A stretch of DNA of 64,000 nucleotides from CAZGXI01 sp964529715 (GTDB lineage: Bacteria > Chloroflexota > Anaerolineae > Aggregatilineales > Ch27): NCBI GenBank assembly GCA_964529715.1, contig CAZGXI010000018.1, positions 29,371-93,370 of the forward strand, given 5' to 3'. Under the pieces are notes generated by a model. It was not told the origin of the DNA and made no database searches. It saw nothing but the letters and a program-made list of their open reading frames with translations. Numbering within the stretch: the first letter of the stretch is position 1; each line of letters starts with the position of its first letter. Both the position numbers and the translations under genes were made by a program. Below, in pieces: positions 23,995 through 33,319 of this stretch.

Positions 23995-24636
23995 TCATCC
24001 GCCGCCAGAGTTCAGCGCGCCGCCGGTTTCGGCGCTGAGGGCGCTGTGCATGAAGTAAGCCGACAGCCGCTCCCGCAGGGCCAGGCGGGCGCGCATCAGG
24101 CGCGTCTTGACAGCGGGAATGCTCAGGCCGAGCGACTCCGCCGTCTCCTGAGTGCTCAAGCCTTCGATGTCGCGCAGCACGAACACGACGCGCAACGTCT
24201 CCGGCAGGCTATCGATGGCGGCCTGCATCTCGCGGCGCGCTTCTGCACTAAGCAGGTCGCTCTCCGGCAGGCAACAGAAGTCAAAGAACTGGCGGGGTGT
24301 CAGCTCGCCGTCCTCGGTTTCGACCGGCTCATCCAGCGAAAAAGCCACCGGCTCGCGCTTGCGCAGGTGCATCAGGGCGGTGTTGCTGGCAATGCGGTAC
24401 AGCCACGTGCCCAGGCTGGACCGGCCCTCGAAGCGGTTGATGGCTTTGAAGGCATTGATGAAGGTCTCTTGCAACACGTCCTCGGCAGCCACCTCGTCGC
24501 CCGTCAGCCGCAGCGCCAGGTTATAAACACGCCCGGCGTGCTTCTCCACCAGTTCAGCGTAGGCAAGCTGGTCGCCTGCTTTCAGCCGCTCGATCAGTTG
24601 ACTTTCGTCCGTCGTCGTTTCCATGTGGTTGAGCAT
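23995..24636 (-). CDS. ECF-type RNA polymerase sigma factor
   Basis: An alternative sigma factor of about 213 aa. Region 2 contains DQLAYAELVEKHAGRVYNLA and EDVLQETFINAFKAINRFEG, the core-binding and -10-recognition helices. Region 4 contains IDSLPETLRVVFVLRDIEGL, STQETAESLGLSIPAVKTRL and MRARLALRERL, the -35-recognition helix-turn-helix. ATG 24636 (MLNHMETT) is chosen with GGGGA upstream; ATG 24624 is also possible. Downstream on the same strand lie the antitoxin relic, the hydrolase and a zf-HC2 anti-sigma factor, the probable partner. It is divergent from the pyridoxamine-oxidase-like gene. Confidence 0.9.
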   Translation of the reverse strand: MLNHMETTTDESQLIERLKAGDQLAYAELVEKHAGRVYNLALRLTGDEVAAEDVLQETFINAFKAINRFEGRSSLGTWLYRIASNTALMHLRKREPVAFSLDEPVETEDGELTPRQFFDFCCLPESDLLSAEARREMQAAIDSLPETLRVVFVLRDIEGLSTQETAESLGLSIPAVKTRLMRARLALRERLSAYFMHSALSAETGGALNSGGG

Positions 24637-24754
24637 ACCCCAATTCCCCGGCGTTACCAAGACGGTCCGCCGACGTGTTATGATAGCGCAGCAGGTGTAA
24701 CCGGCGCGTTTTTCGCGCATCTATCGATCTGGTCCAGGGAAAAGGAGTCTGGCT

Positions 24755-25150
24755 GTGCTGACCGACGAAGCCCGTGCCTTTTTGCAAAAACCGCTGATCG
24801 CCCGCCTGTCGGTGATCGACTCTGAAGGCTACCCTCATACCGTGCCGGTGTGGTATCTGCTGGACGGAGACGACATCGTGATGATCAGTGAGCAAAGCAC
24901 CCGCAAGGTGCACTATGCCCGTCAGAATCCCAAAGCGGCGGTCGTGATCGGCGGCGAGGCCGGCGATGGCGGCGGCTATCTGCTCAAAGGTGAGCTATCT
25001 GTCGAGGCCGACCCGGACGACGTCTGGACCAAACGGCTGACCTATCATTACGAAAGCGAGGAACAGGCCGCCAAAGATGTGGCTGCCTGGGCCGACCTGG
25101 ACATCATTGTCCTCCGGCTGAAGCCGCGTCGGGTACTTAAAGTGGCATGA
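24755..25150 (+). CDS. Pyridoxamine 5'-phosphate oxidase-fold protein
   Basis: A 131-aa split-barrel flavin-binding-fold protein. The characteristic strands ARLSVIDSEGYPHTVPVWYL, IVMISEQSTRKVHYARQNP and YLLKGELSVEADPDD are visible, ending in RLKPRRVLKV. Members bind FMN, F420 or haem; which one applies here is not clear. The start is GTG 24755 behind AAAAGGAG. It is followed after 19 nt by an OsmC-family gene on the same strand, so the two are probably cotranscribed, perhaps in redox stress defence. Confidence 0.82.
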   Translation: MLTDEARAFLQKPLIARLSVIDSEGYPHTVPVWYLLDGDDIVMISEQSTRKVHYARQNPKAAVVIGGEAGDGGGYLLKGELSVEADPDDVWTKRLTYHYESEEQAAKDVAAWADLDIIVLRLKPRRVLKVA

Positions 25151-25169
25151 GACGCTTGTGGAGCGAGGT

Positions 25170-25610
25170 ATGGCAGACGAAAAAATCGGTAAAGTGATCT
25201 GGAAAGGTGACATGGCCTTCGATGGCGGGGCTGGCAGTGGCCCCTGGAGCATCCCCCTCGACGCCGAAGCTGCGTCCGGCGGGGCAGAACAGGGCTTCCG
25301 CCCGATGGAACTGCTGCTGGTGGGGCTGGCCGGCTGCACCGCGATGGACGTGATCAGCATCCTCAAGAAAAAGCAGCAGGATGTGACCGGCTTTGAGGTT
25401 GAGGCGCTAGGGACGCGCGCCGATGAGCATCCGCGCGTCTATACCGAGATTCAGATCGTCTACCGCGTGACGGGTCGTCGCATCGATCCGAAGGCTGTTG
25501 CGCGGGCCATCGAGCTTTCGGAAACCAAATATTGCCCGGCCTCAGCCATGCTGCGCGAACGCGCGACTATTACCAGTCGCTACGAGATCGTCGAGATTGA
25601 CTCGGCCTGA
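25170..25610 (+). CDS. OsmC-family peroxiredoxin
   Basis: A 146-aa OsmC/Ohr-fold protein that reduces organic peroxides with two Cys. The first lies in RPMELLLVGLAGCTAMDVIS, the second in SETKYCPASAMLRERATI. The N-terminal strand KVIWKGDMAFDG and the long helix ending ILKKKQQDV fit the family. ATG 25170 is preferred to GTG 25158 because GGAG lies 6 nt before it. Cotranscription with the upstream flavin-fold protein is likely. Confidence 0.88.
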   Translation: MADEKIGKVIWKGDMAFDGGAGSGPWSIPLDAEAASGGAEQGFRPMELLLVGLAGCTAMDVISILKKKQQDVTGFEVEALGTRADEHPRVYTEIQIVYRVTGRRIDPKAVARAIELSETKYCPASAMLRERATITSRYEIVEIDSA

Positions 25611-25622
25611 TCCCTGGCACGC

Positions 25623-26447
25623 TCAACGCCCGTACTGCGATTCCCCGGCCAGAATCTGCTGCAAGCGGTACGGGTCGGTGCGCGAGGTCAGGTCCAGGCT
25701 CAGCGGCGTGACGGACACCAGGTGCTCGTGCATCAGCACATACACGTCTGAGTTCGGCTCGGCCCGTTCCGGGTCGGCGCGCAGCTCGTAGCCCAGCTTG
25801 CCGATGTCGCTCAGCGCCACGCGCTCCGGACGGGTTGGCCAGAACACGCGCCGCCGTGAGAGCCGCGTCACGCGCCAGGGCGTCTCCGGGGTGGCGTCTT
25901 GCGGCACCTCGATCTTCAGCACGTCTACGTCGTCGGGCATCCGCTGTTCCAGCATCCGCGCGGCGAACAGGCGCACGAAATGCGCGGCGGCGGCAAAGTT
26001 TACGTCGGCGTAGGACAGGTGCATGTCAATGGGCATTTGCAGGCTGGCGGCAATGGCCGGGATGCCCAGGCTGGCCGCTTCCAACGCGGCGCCGACCGTG
26101 CCGGAGATAGTCACGCCGTTGCCGGTGTTCTCGCCGTAATTGATGCCCGATACCACCAGCGATGGCAAACGCGCGGATAGCTCCAGCACGCCGTGCTGTA
26201 CGGCCTGGGCCGGCGTGCCATCAACAGCATACACCAGAGTGTCGGTCTGATTGATGGCGCGCATCCGCTGGTAGATGCGTCCTTCGCTGGTCACGGGCAG
26301 GCTGCGCCCCATGCCCGACTGCTGCAAACGCGGCGCGACCACCAGGATTTCCCCCAGGTCCGCCAGCGCATCGACGACCGCCCACAGCCCTGGCGACTCG
26401 ATGCCGTCGTCATTGGTGCACAGGATGATCGGTTGTTCGTCCCCCAC
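25623..26447 (-). CDS. surE: 5'/3'-nucleotidase SurE
   Basis: A metal-dependent phosphatase acting on nucleoside monophosphates, linked to stationary-phase survival. The hallmark CTNDDGIESPGL lies at residues 10-21 with the metal-binding Asp pair D13-D14. Further motifs are VVAPRLQQSGMGRSLP, YAVDGTPAQAVQHGV, PSLVVSGINYGENTGNG and ISGTVGAALEA. The start is GTG 26447 behind AGGAGGG. The 274-aa length is normal. The gene is transcribed toward the OsmC gene (convergent). Upstream lies a dispersed CTTTGCG-rich repeat. Confidence 0.93.
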   Translation of the reverse strand: MGDEQPIILCTNDDGIESPGLWAVVDALADLGEILVVAPRLQQSGMGRSLPVTSEGRIYQRMRAINQTDTLVYAVDGTPAQAVQHGVLELSARLPSLVVSGINYGENTGNGVTISGTVGAALEAASLGIPAIAASLQMPIDMHLSYADVNFAAAAHFVRLFAARMLEQRMPDDVDVLKIEVPQDATPETPWRVTRLSRRRVFWPTRPERVALSDIGKLGYELRADPERAEPNSDVYVLMHEHLVSVTPLSLDLTSRTDPYRLQQILAGESQYGR

Positions 26448-26511
26448 AGGCCCTCCTGATCAACACAAACGTTAAATCGCAAAGAACCCAAAGAGCGCAA
26501 AGTGCACAAAG

Positions 26512-26546
26512 AAATCCTTTGCGATCTTTGCGCCCTTTGGGGTGAA
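26512..26546. repeat. 35-nt AAATCCTTTGCGATCTT... dispersed repeat, copy 1
   Basis: AAATCCTTTGCGATCTTTGC continues with GCCCTTTGGGGTGAA. It matches 33152-33186 at 31 of 35 positions by hand count. The preceding CGCAAAGAACCCAAAGAGCG is partly complementary, so the unit can fold. Confidence 0.65.
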
Positions 26547-26577
26547 CTGTCCTCCGCACACCGCGCCGGGAGCAACC

Positions 26578-26871
26578 CTATTGGGCGAAGTTCTTGTCGA
26601 TGAAGAACCGGATCACCGTGACGAAGATCACCGCCCCGACGGTCGCCACGATGAAGTCGGCGCAGATGTCTGGGATGATGCCGGGCAGCCCGATTCCCAA
26701 CAGCCGGAACAGCCCGCCACCGACCGCCGCGCCGATCAGCCCCAGCACAATGTCGCCCACAGGCCCATAGCCCTTGCCGCGCAATAACCTGCCGGCAATG
26801 GTCCCGGCCAGGCCGCCGACGATGACCCACACAATGCACTGGATACAAGAAAAAGGACCTACCATTACCAT
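26578..26871 (-). CDS. GlsB/YeaQ/YmgE family membrane protein
   Basis: A 97-aa membrane protein of the transglycosylase-associated family found in stress regulons. Three hydrophobic helices are seen: IQCIVWVIVGGLAGTIAGRL, DIVLGLIGAAVGGGLFRLLG and FIVATVGAVIFVTVIRFF. The family-typical pattern GLAGTIAGRLLRGKGYG lies after helix 1. Biochemical role is unknown. The start follows GGAGCAGGCGCA. It lies upstream of surE on the same strand but is separated by the repeat, so cotranscription is uncertain. Confidence 0.88.
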   Translation of the reverse strand: MVMVGPFSCIQCIVWVIVGGLAGTIAGRLLRGKGYGPVGDIVLGLIGAAVGGGLFRLLGIGLPGIIPDICADFIVATVGAVIFVTVIRFFIDKNFAQ

Positions 26872-27409
26872 TGCGCCTGCTCCTCTTGTCCGTGTTGACC
26901 TGTTTTAGCCCGCCGCAAGCCTCGCCACTGGAGCAGCAAGGTCAGGCGGGCTTGTCTTTACTTCAGCCCGTTGGCTGTGCCATCCTGAACACAGCACCTT
27001 TCCAAACGAGCAGGTTGCCGGTTGGGGCGGCAACCTCCCGCCGGACACGGGGCTTGTCTATCCAGGACATGTGGCTCGCGTGAGCGAGACCCGGCACTTG
27101 CGTTCTGGGCAAGTGAGCTACGCGGCTTTAGCCGCCGTAGAGTGTCACACTGTACTATACGGAGCAAGACGACGCAAAGTTCCGGCGAAAAACAAGCCCC
27201 ATCCCCGCCCAGAAGGAACAGAGATGGGGTTGAATGCACGGTCAGGCGGAGGTGTAGGGCATGTCATGAACTTTGGGTGTTTGTTTCGCCTCTGCCCTTA
27301 CCCCCTAACTCCCTCTTCCTCGTGGAGAGGGGGAGCAGATGCGACAATTTCCCCTCGCCCTGAGGGCCGTTTTCGCCTACGAAAGTGCATAGCACACTCT
27401 AGGGCGGGG
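26872..27409. other. 538-bp intergenic region with structured sequence, no convincing gene
   Basis: Short ORFs here have no recognisable product. Around 27074-27143 several adjacent hairpins occur (GGCTCGCGTGAGC; a 7-bp CACTTGC/GCAAGTG stem; CTACGCGGCTTTAGCCGCC with GTAG). Adjacent hairpins ending in a CGGCTTTAGCCG-type stem resemble right ends of IS200/IS605-type elements, but no transposase or TnpB remnant could be confirmed. A GAGAGGGG-type repeat follows at 27295-27365. Confidence 0.45.
27088..27117 (+). repeat. 30-nt pseudoknot-capable repeat, copy 1
   Basis: GACCCGGCACTTGCG followed by TTCTGGGCAAGTGAG. It matches the reverse complement of 63961-63990 at 28 of 30 positions. CACTTGC/GCAAGTG forms a stem, and CCCGG can pair with CTGGG in its loop through one G-U pair. 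Confidence 0.6.
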
Positions 27410-28288
27410 TTATTCGCTCTTGCGTAGGTAGACGAACCAGTAGACCACGCCGACCATCACCGCGCCGCCGATGATGTTGCCGATGGTCACGGGCAGCAGA
27501 TTATTGATCAGGAAGCCGCCCCATGTGAGATTGGCCGTATTGGCGGTCACGTTGGCCGCCCAGGCGTCGTAGAAAGTCGGGTCGAACTGGCGGATGAACA
27601 GCGCGATAGGGATGAAGTACATGTTGGCGACGCTGTGCTCGAAGCCCGCCGCCACGAAGGCGCTGATCGGGAAGATGATGGAGAAAATCTTGTCCACCGT
27701 GCTGCGCGCGCTGTAGGTCAGCCACACCGCCAGGCACACCAAGGCGTTGCACATGATGCCCAGCGCGATGGCCTGCACGAATTCCAGGTTCACCTTGCTG
27801 TTGGCGATGTTCAGCGCGGCGTTGCCGATGGCCCCACCGCCGAAAGTATACTGCCTGGACAGGTACATGATGAATGCCGTCGCCACCGAACCGACGAAGT
27901 TACCGGCGTAGACGATCACCCAGTTGCGCAGCAGTGCGGCGGTGCTGACTTTGCCGCGCGCCCAGGCCATGACGATCAGGTTGTTGCCGGTGAAGAGTTC
28001 CGCGCCGCCGACGACGACCAGGATCAGGCCCAGACAGAAGACCAGCCCGGCCAACATGCGCTGGACGCCGTAAGGCAGCCCCGGTACGTTGTTCTGGGCA
28101 TTGCCGCCCAGCCCGGCCAGGACGGTGGTCGCAAAGATCGCGCCCAGGGCAATGAACGCGCCGGCCAGCACGGCCAGCACAAACATCACCATGGTGTCCA
28201 GCGCGACCTTGCGCACGCCTAGGGCTTCGGCTCTTTGCGCCATCTCTGCGGGTAGCAGCGCGTCGATGCGAACGGTTTCGTTTGACAT
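27410..28288 (-). CDS. Formate/nitrite transporter (FNT, FocA/NirC family)
   Basis: A 292-aa inner-membrane channel for formate, nitrite or hydrosulfide with six membrane helices. Family motifs visible are GGAELFTGNNL (helix 2-3 loop), NWVIVYAGNFVGS, GIMCNALVCLAVWL, GFEHSVANMYFIP (central His gate region) and NNLLPVTIGNIIGGAVMVGV. ATG 28288 is chosen over GTG 28294 because GAGGAG lies 8 nt upstream. Choice between formate and nitrite cannot be made from sequence. A CRP/FNR-like box placed at -41.5 from a probable start site suggests activation by a CRP/FNR-family regulator, in line with anaerobic use. Confidence 0.92.
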   Translation of the reverse strand: MSNETVRIDALLPAEMAQRAEALGVRKVALDTMVMFVLAVLAGAFIALGAIFATTVLAGLGGNAQNNVPGLPYGVQRMLAGLVFCLGLILVVVGGAELFTGNNLIVMAWARGKVSTAALLRNWVIVYAGNFVGSVATAFIMYLSRQYTFGGGAIGNAALNIANSKVNLEFVQAIALGIMCNALVCLAVWLTYSARSTVDKIFSIIFPISAFVAAGFEHSVANMYFIPIALFIRQFDPTFYDAWAANVTANTANLTWGGFLINNLLPVTIGNIIGGAVMVGVVYWFVYLRKSE

Positions 28289-28381
28289 GCTCACTTCTCC
28301 TCGGATGCTGCGTGCTTATGCGACCTTGCGGTCTGGGGATATCAAGTAGGCAAAGGCACACTACCCTCTCAAACTTTGTTG

Positions 28382-28424
28382 ATTGTAGCGCTGCTGGTGC
28401 GGATGGTATGTGATAAAAGTCACG
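28382..28424 (-). promoter_or_regulatory. CRP/FNR-like box and -10 for the FNT gene
   Basis: TGTGA-TAAAAG-TCACG at 28409-28424 matches the CRP-type consensus TGTGA-N6-TCACA at nine of ten conserved positions. On the minus strand TACAAT (28387-28382) fits a -10 with a start site near 28375. The box centre, 28416.5, is then at about -41.5, the class II activator position. There is no good -35, as expected for such a promoter. Confidence 0.55.
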
Positions 28425-28512
28425 AACTTGACAGAAACGCAACTGGTTATACCGCCGGATGGCAGGTACAATCACCGACCAATCTTTCGCCGGATACTCG
28501 ACAGGACGGCCT

Positions 28513-29541
28513 ATGAACCGTGCGTCGTTTGCCCGCTGGCGCAACCTGCTGCTCGGCCTGCTCATCAGCGCGGCCTTTTTGTGGCTGGCTCTGCGTGACC
28601 TGGACTGGTCCGCCGTCGGGGCGGTGCTGCAAAACGCCCGCTGGGGCTACCTGCTGCCCGTCTTCGCCGTTTGGACGGCAGGGCTGGCCGTGCGGGCGGT
28701 GCGCTGGCGCGTGCTGCTGGGCGACCGGGTTGGGCTGCGTTCGACCTTTCACATCCTCAACATCGGCTTCCTGATCAACAACGTGCTGCCCTTCCGCGTG
28801 GGCGACTTGGCGCGCGCCTACCTGGTCGCGCGGGACGAAGCGCCCGTCTCTGGCTGGGCGGCGCTGAGCACGGTCGTCGCCGAGCGCATTCTGGATATGC
28901 TGTGCGTGGTGTTGCTGCTGGCGGCGGTGCTGCCCGTCCTGCCGGTCGATCCAGCGGTCGTGACGGGCGGGCTGGCGCTGGGTGGGGTTGCGCTGGCCGG
29001 GTTTGCGCTGCTGCTGCTGTTCGCCCACCGCTCGGCGCAGGTACAGATTTGGGCAGAACGGCTGCTGCATCTGCTGCCTGTTCATCTGCGCGCCCGGCTG
29101 ATCGGGCTGCTGGTGCGCATGTTGGACGGACTCCAGCCTTTGACGACCTGGCGCAGCCTGCTGGGAGCGGTGTTGTGGACCGCCGCCGGGTGGTTCTGCA
29201 CGCTGTTCGCGGCGTGGCTGCTAGGACTGGTGTTCCCTGACCTGCCGGCGACGGGTCTGGTCCGCGCCGCCTTGACGTTGGCGGTGGTGGCGGCGTCGTT
29301 CAGCTTCATCATCCCCTTCACGCTGGCGAACGTGGGGCCGTTCGAGGCAGCGTCGATCTTCGCGCTGATGGCCGCTGCCGTGCCGCAGGAACTGGCTGCC
29401 GCCTACGCGGTGGTGTGGCACACCACCGTCGTGCCGCTCTATGCGCTGTGGGGGGCGGTGGGGTTGCTGGCGCTGGGCCTGTCGCTGGGACAGGTGCGGC
29501 AGGGCGCGGCGTCATTGAGCGAATCCGCGCCGGGGGACTAG
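28513..29541 (+). CDS. Lysylphosphatidylglycerol synthase TM-region/flippase-like membrane protein
   Basis: A 342-aa polytopic membrane protein of the UPF0104/YbhN type (the membrane half of MprF and AglD-like proteins). Typical features are the first helix followed by LRDLDWSAVGAVLQNARWGY, then AVRAVRWRVLLG, the conserved NIGFLINNVLPFRVGDLARA, STVVAERILDMLCVV and IPFTLANVGPFEAAS. It probably moves lipid-linked molecules across the membrane. ATG 28513 (MNRASF) is chosen because AGGACGG precedes it; ATG 28459 would place extra polar residues before helix 1. It is a single gene in this context. Confidence 0.85.
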   Translation: MNRASFARWRNLLLGLLISAAFLWLALRDLDWSAVGAVLQNARWGYLLPVFAVWTAGLAVRAVRWRVLLGDRVGLRSTFHILNIGFLINNVLPFRVGDLARAYLVARDEAPVSGWAALSTVVAERILDMLCVVLLLAAVLPVLPVDPAVVTGGLALGGVALAGFALLLLFAHRSAQVQIWAERLLHLLPVHLRARLIGLLVRMLDGLQPLTTWRSLLGAVLWTAAGWFCTLFAAWLLGLVFPDLPATGLVRAALTLAVVAASFSFIIPFTLANVGPFEAASIFALMAAAVPQELAAAYAVVWHTTVVPLYALWGAVGLLALGLSLGQVRQGAASLSESAPGD

Positions 29542-29600
29542 CAAAGGCTATGACATCCCTTAAATCTGCGCCGAACCCGCTGCCTAGTCCTTCTTTCCCC

Positions 29601-29629
29601 TTAACAAGTCCAGACAGGTCCGCTATTCT
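29601..29629 (+). promoter_or_regulatory. Promoter for urocanate hydratase
   Basis: TTAACA (29601-29606), a 17-bp spacer and TATTCT (29624-29629) lie 28 nt before ATG 29657. The RBS GGAAGGAG follows. Confidence 0.6.
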
Positions 29630-29656
29630 GTAAGTGGTTCGGAAGGAGTAATCTCC

Positions 29657-31300
<1,644 letters not shown>

Positions 31301-31437
31301 AGCAGGTTATGCGCTTTCGTGGGCTAAAACGGCCCTTACTCCCTGACTGATTCCTCTCCATGAGGGAGGGGCGGAGGGCTGAGGCTAAACGAGCATCCAG
31401 AGTTCATCACCCGCTCTGGCCGTCGAACGTTTAAATC

Positions 31438-31465
31438 TTGTATGATCTGCGCAACGGGTTATACT
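31438..31465 (+). promoter_or_regulatory. Promoter for the roadblock gene
   Basis: TTGTAT (31438-31443), a 16-bp spacer and TATACT (31460-31465) lie 38 nt before ATG 31504. Confidence 0.55.
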
Positions 31466-31503
31466 GGTAATGCTTGGGGCTTCCAGACAAGAGAGACGCA
31501 GGT

Positions 31504-31911
31504 ATGGTCCAGGAATATCGCAGCGAAACGCTCGAACGCACGCTCAAAAAACTGCATACGGTCGTCGATGGTGTCAAGGCGTCGGTGATCGTGAACGTGG
31601 ATGGCCTACTGGTGGCGTCGTTCCCACCGGGAGACGAGGATAACCCTCACGAAAACCCCACCAGCAGCCCGCAGGTCGCAGCCATGGCGGCCACGCTGAT
31701 CGGGCTGGCCGAACGCACGCTCGACCGGCTGGCACAGGGCCGCTTGGACCGCATCCTGATGCAGGGTGAGGAGGGCCTGATGCTGGTCTACCCGGCAGGA
31801 CAGGCATCGGTCGCCGTTCTGCTGGATAAGGGTGCCCGGCTCGACCGCGCCTTTTTCGCCACCAGCAAAGCAGCAGAGGAAGTGAACGAAATCCTCGGCT
31901 TCCACCACTGA
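31504..31911 (+). CDS. Roadblock/LC7-domain protein
   Basis: A 135-aa single-domain roadblock (MglB/LC7) protein. The fold is visible as helix 1 (LERTLKKLHTVVDG), strands VKASVIVNVDGLLVASF, helix VAAMAATLIGLAERTLDRLA, strands LDRILMQGEEGLMLVYPAG and SVAVLLDKGARLDRAFFATS, and a C-terminal helix. Bacterial members commonly act as GTPase-activating or scaffolding partners of MglA-like small GTPases, but no such GTPase is encoded nearby. ATG 31504 (MVQEYRS) is preferred to ATG 31474. It has its own promoter and converges on the FHA gene. Confidence 0.82.
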   Translation: MVQEYRSETLERTLKKLHTVVDGVKASVIVNVDGLLVASFPPGDEDNPHENPTSSPQVAAMAATLIGLAERTLDRLAQGRLDRILMQGEEGLMLVYPAGQASVAVLLDKGARLDRAFFATSKAAEEVNEILGFHH

Positions 31912-32027
31912 TTGCCCCCGGCGGCGCACACCCACGATAGACCGAACGCAGAACCTCACGGACCTGGGCGTATCCCTGGCCGTGCGTGGCTCTGCCGGGT
32001 CAGTCGGTGCATGGCTGCACCAGCAGC

Positions 32028-32849
32028 TCAGGCGATGGTCTGACCGCCGCCGGGCGCGCGATTCTCCGGCTCGTTCGGGGCCGGTGCACCTGCACCGGTT
32101 GCCTGGATGTGCTCGTCGCCCTCCGGGACCGTCGTCGTAAAGAGCGTCCCTGACGGCGCTGCGTCGGCGGGCGGCGCGGCCTCTTCTGGCGGGGATGGCG
32201 CGGGAGCAACGGGCTGGTCTTCGGCAGGCGCAGCGGGCAGGTCGGCAACCGGCGCGGCGGGGATGGCCGTTCCACTGCTGGGCGTGGGGGCCATCGAGAG
32301 TGCCGCGCGTGCGCCGGTATCGGAGAGGGCTGAAGGCGGCGGCTGGAAATAGATGCGGATGATCATCTGGCCCAGCCGCAGTTGATCGCCGTCGCGCAGC
32401 CGGTAGGGGCGATGCGCGTTGAGCCGCTGGCCATTGAGGAAGGTGCCGTTGCTGCTGCCCAGGTCCCACACGTCCAACCGGTTATCGTCGCCGCTGCGGA
32501 TGGCTGCGTGGCGGCGGCTGACGCCCATGCGATAACCCGCATATGGAGTCAAGTCCACGTCCGGCATGGCCCCCGTGGCTGGGTCGCGCCGTCCGAAGAT
32601 CAACTCCTTCTTGGGTTGCGCCAGGATCGGTTCTGGCCCGCCTTCGATCTCGATGCGTAAATTCGAGCCTGGCAGAAAGATGTCCGTCCCGGCGGTGCTC
32701 ACCTGGTCCCGCGTCTCTGCTGAGACACCCCCCTCTTCAAACGATTTCGTCGTGCCGACGGCGGCGCGACCGAGTAGGCTGGTGCCGCAATTCTCGCAAA
32801 AAATGACGCCGGGGCGGTTTTTGTGTCCGCAATTTGAGCAAACTTGCAT
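32028..32849 (-). CDS. Zinc-ribbon plus FHA-domain protein
   Basis: A 273-aa signalling protein. An N-terminal zinc ribbon has C4, C7, C18 and C21 (VCSNCGHKNRPG; FCENCG). The FHA phosphothreonine-binding domain spans about 75-170, with IFGRRDP, SRRHAAIRSG, LGSSNGTFLNGQ and RDGDQLRLG, so it probably reads Ser/Thr kinase phosphorylation. The last 100 residues are Ala/Pro-rich and probably disordered. ATG 32849 follows AAAGGGGATTTACCC; ATG 32897 would add residues before the zinc ribbon. Ser/Thr kinases are not in the window. Confidence 0.87.
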   Translation of the reverse strand: MQVCSNCGHKNRPGVIFCENCGTSLLGRAAVGTTKSFEEGGVSAETRDQVSTAGTDIFLPGSNLRIEIEGGPEPILAQPKKELIFGRRDPATGAMPDVDLTPYAGYRMGVSRRHAAIRSGDDNRLDVWDLGSSNGTFLNGQRLNAHRPYRLRDGDQLRLGQMIIRIYFQPPPSALSDTGARAALSMAPTPSSGTAIPAAPVADLPAAPAEDQPVAPAPSPPEEAAPPADAAPSGTLFTTTVPEGDEHIQATGAGAPAPNEPENRAPGGGQTIA

Positions 32850-32915
32850 GGGTAAATCCCCTTTGTCGCAAACGTCCGCCAGGCAAACGGTTTCCACCTG
32901 GCAACCTGAGGCGAT

Positions 32916-32924
32916 ACTATAACA
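32916..32924 (-). promoter_or_regulatory. Extended -10 promoter for the FHA gene
   Basis: On the minus strand TGTTATAGT gives TGn plus TATAGT. The leader would be about 60 nt. Confidence 0.45.
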
Positions 32925-33151
32925 CGCATCTATCTTATATTAGACGAATTTGCGCAGAAGGGCGAGTCTGTGGCGGCAAAATTTCCCTTCCTGGCCGACT
33001 GATGTTACCATTATACTATGCGGTCGGCTATCCAGTGTATCAAGAACGCCCGGATTTCAACGTGCTTCCCGGCAAAAGGGGGCTTTTCTGTCTTACGGCG
33101 ACCAAAGCCGGTGCACCACAAAGCACACCGAGGATGCGGGGAATTCAGGCA

Positions 33152-33186
33152 AAATCCTTTGCGATCTTGGCGTCCTTTGCGGTGAA
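33152..33186. repeat. 35-nt AAATCCTTTGCGATCTT... dispersed repeat, copy 2
   Basis: AAATCCTTTGCGATCTTGGC continues with GTCCTTTGCGGTGAA. It is nearly identical to 26512-26546. It lies in the 470-bp gap between the FHA gene and recA, which otherwise holds only promoter sequence. Confidence 0.65.
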
Positions 33187-33234
33187 AAAGGATAATTCGT
33201 CACAATTGAAAGGGCATTCCGGCAAAAGCGGCGC

Positions 33235-33263
33235 TTGCGTATCGGCGCCGTTTACAGTAGAAT
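33235..33263 (+). promoter_or_regulatory. Promoter for recA
   Basis: TTGCGT (33235-33240), a 17-bp spacer and TAGAAT (33258-33263) lie about 50 nt upstream of ATG 33320. No LexA box of a type I know could be confirmed next to it. Confidence 0.55.
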
Positions 33264-33319
33264 GTTTGTGCTAAAAGGGACTCGCATCCTGTGAACGTTG
33301 GGTTGGACGGAGAACAGCC

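Noticed and set aside
33264..33319. LexA/SOS box at recA
   Set aside because: GAACGTTGGGTT near 33293 is only half of a GAAC-N4-GTTC-like site; no full palindrome is present.
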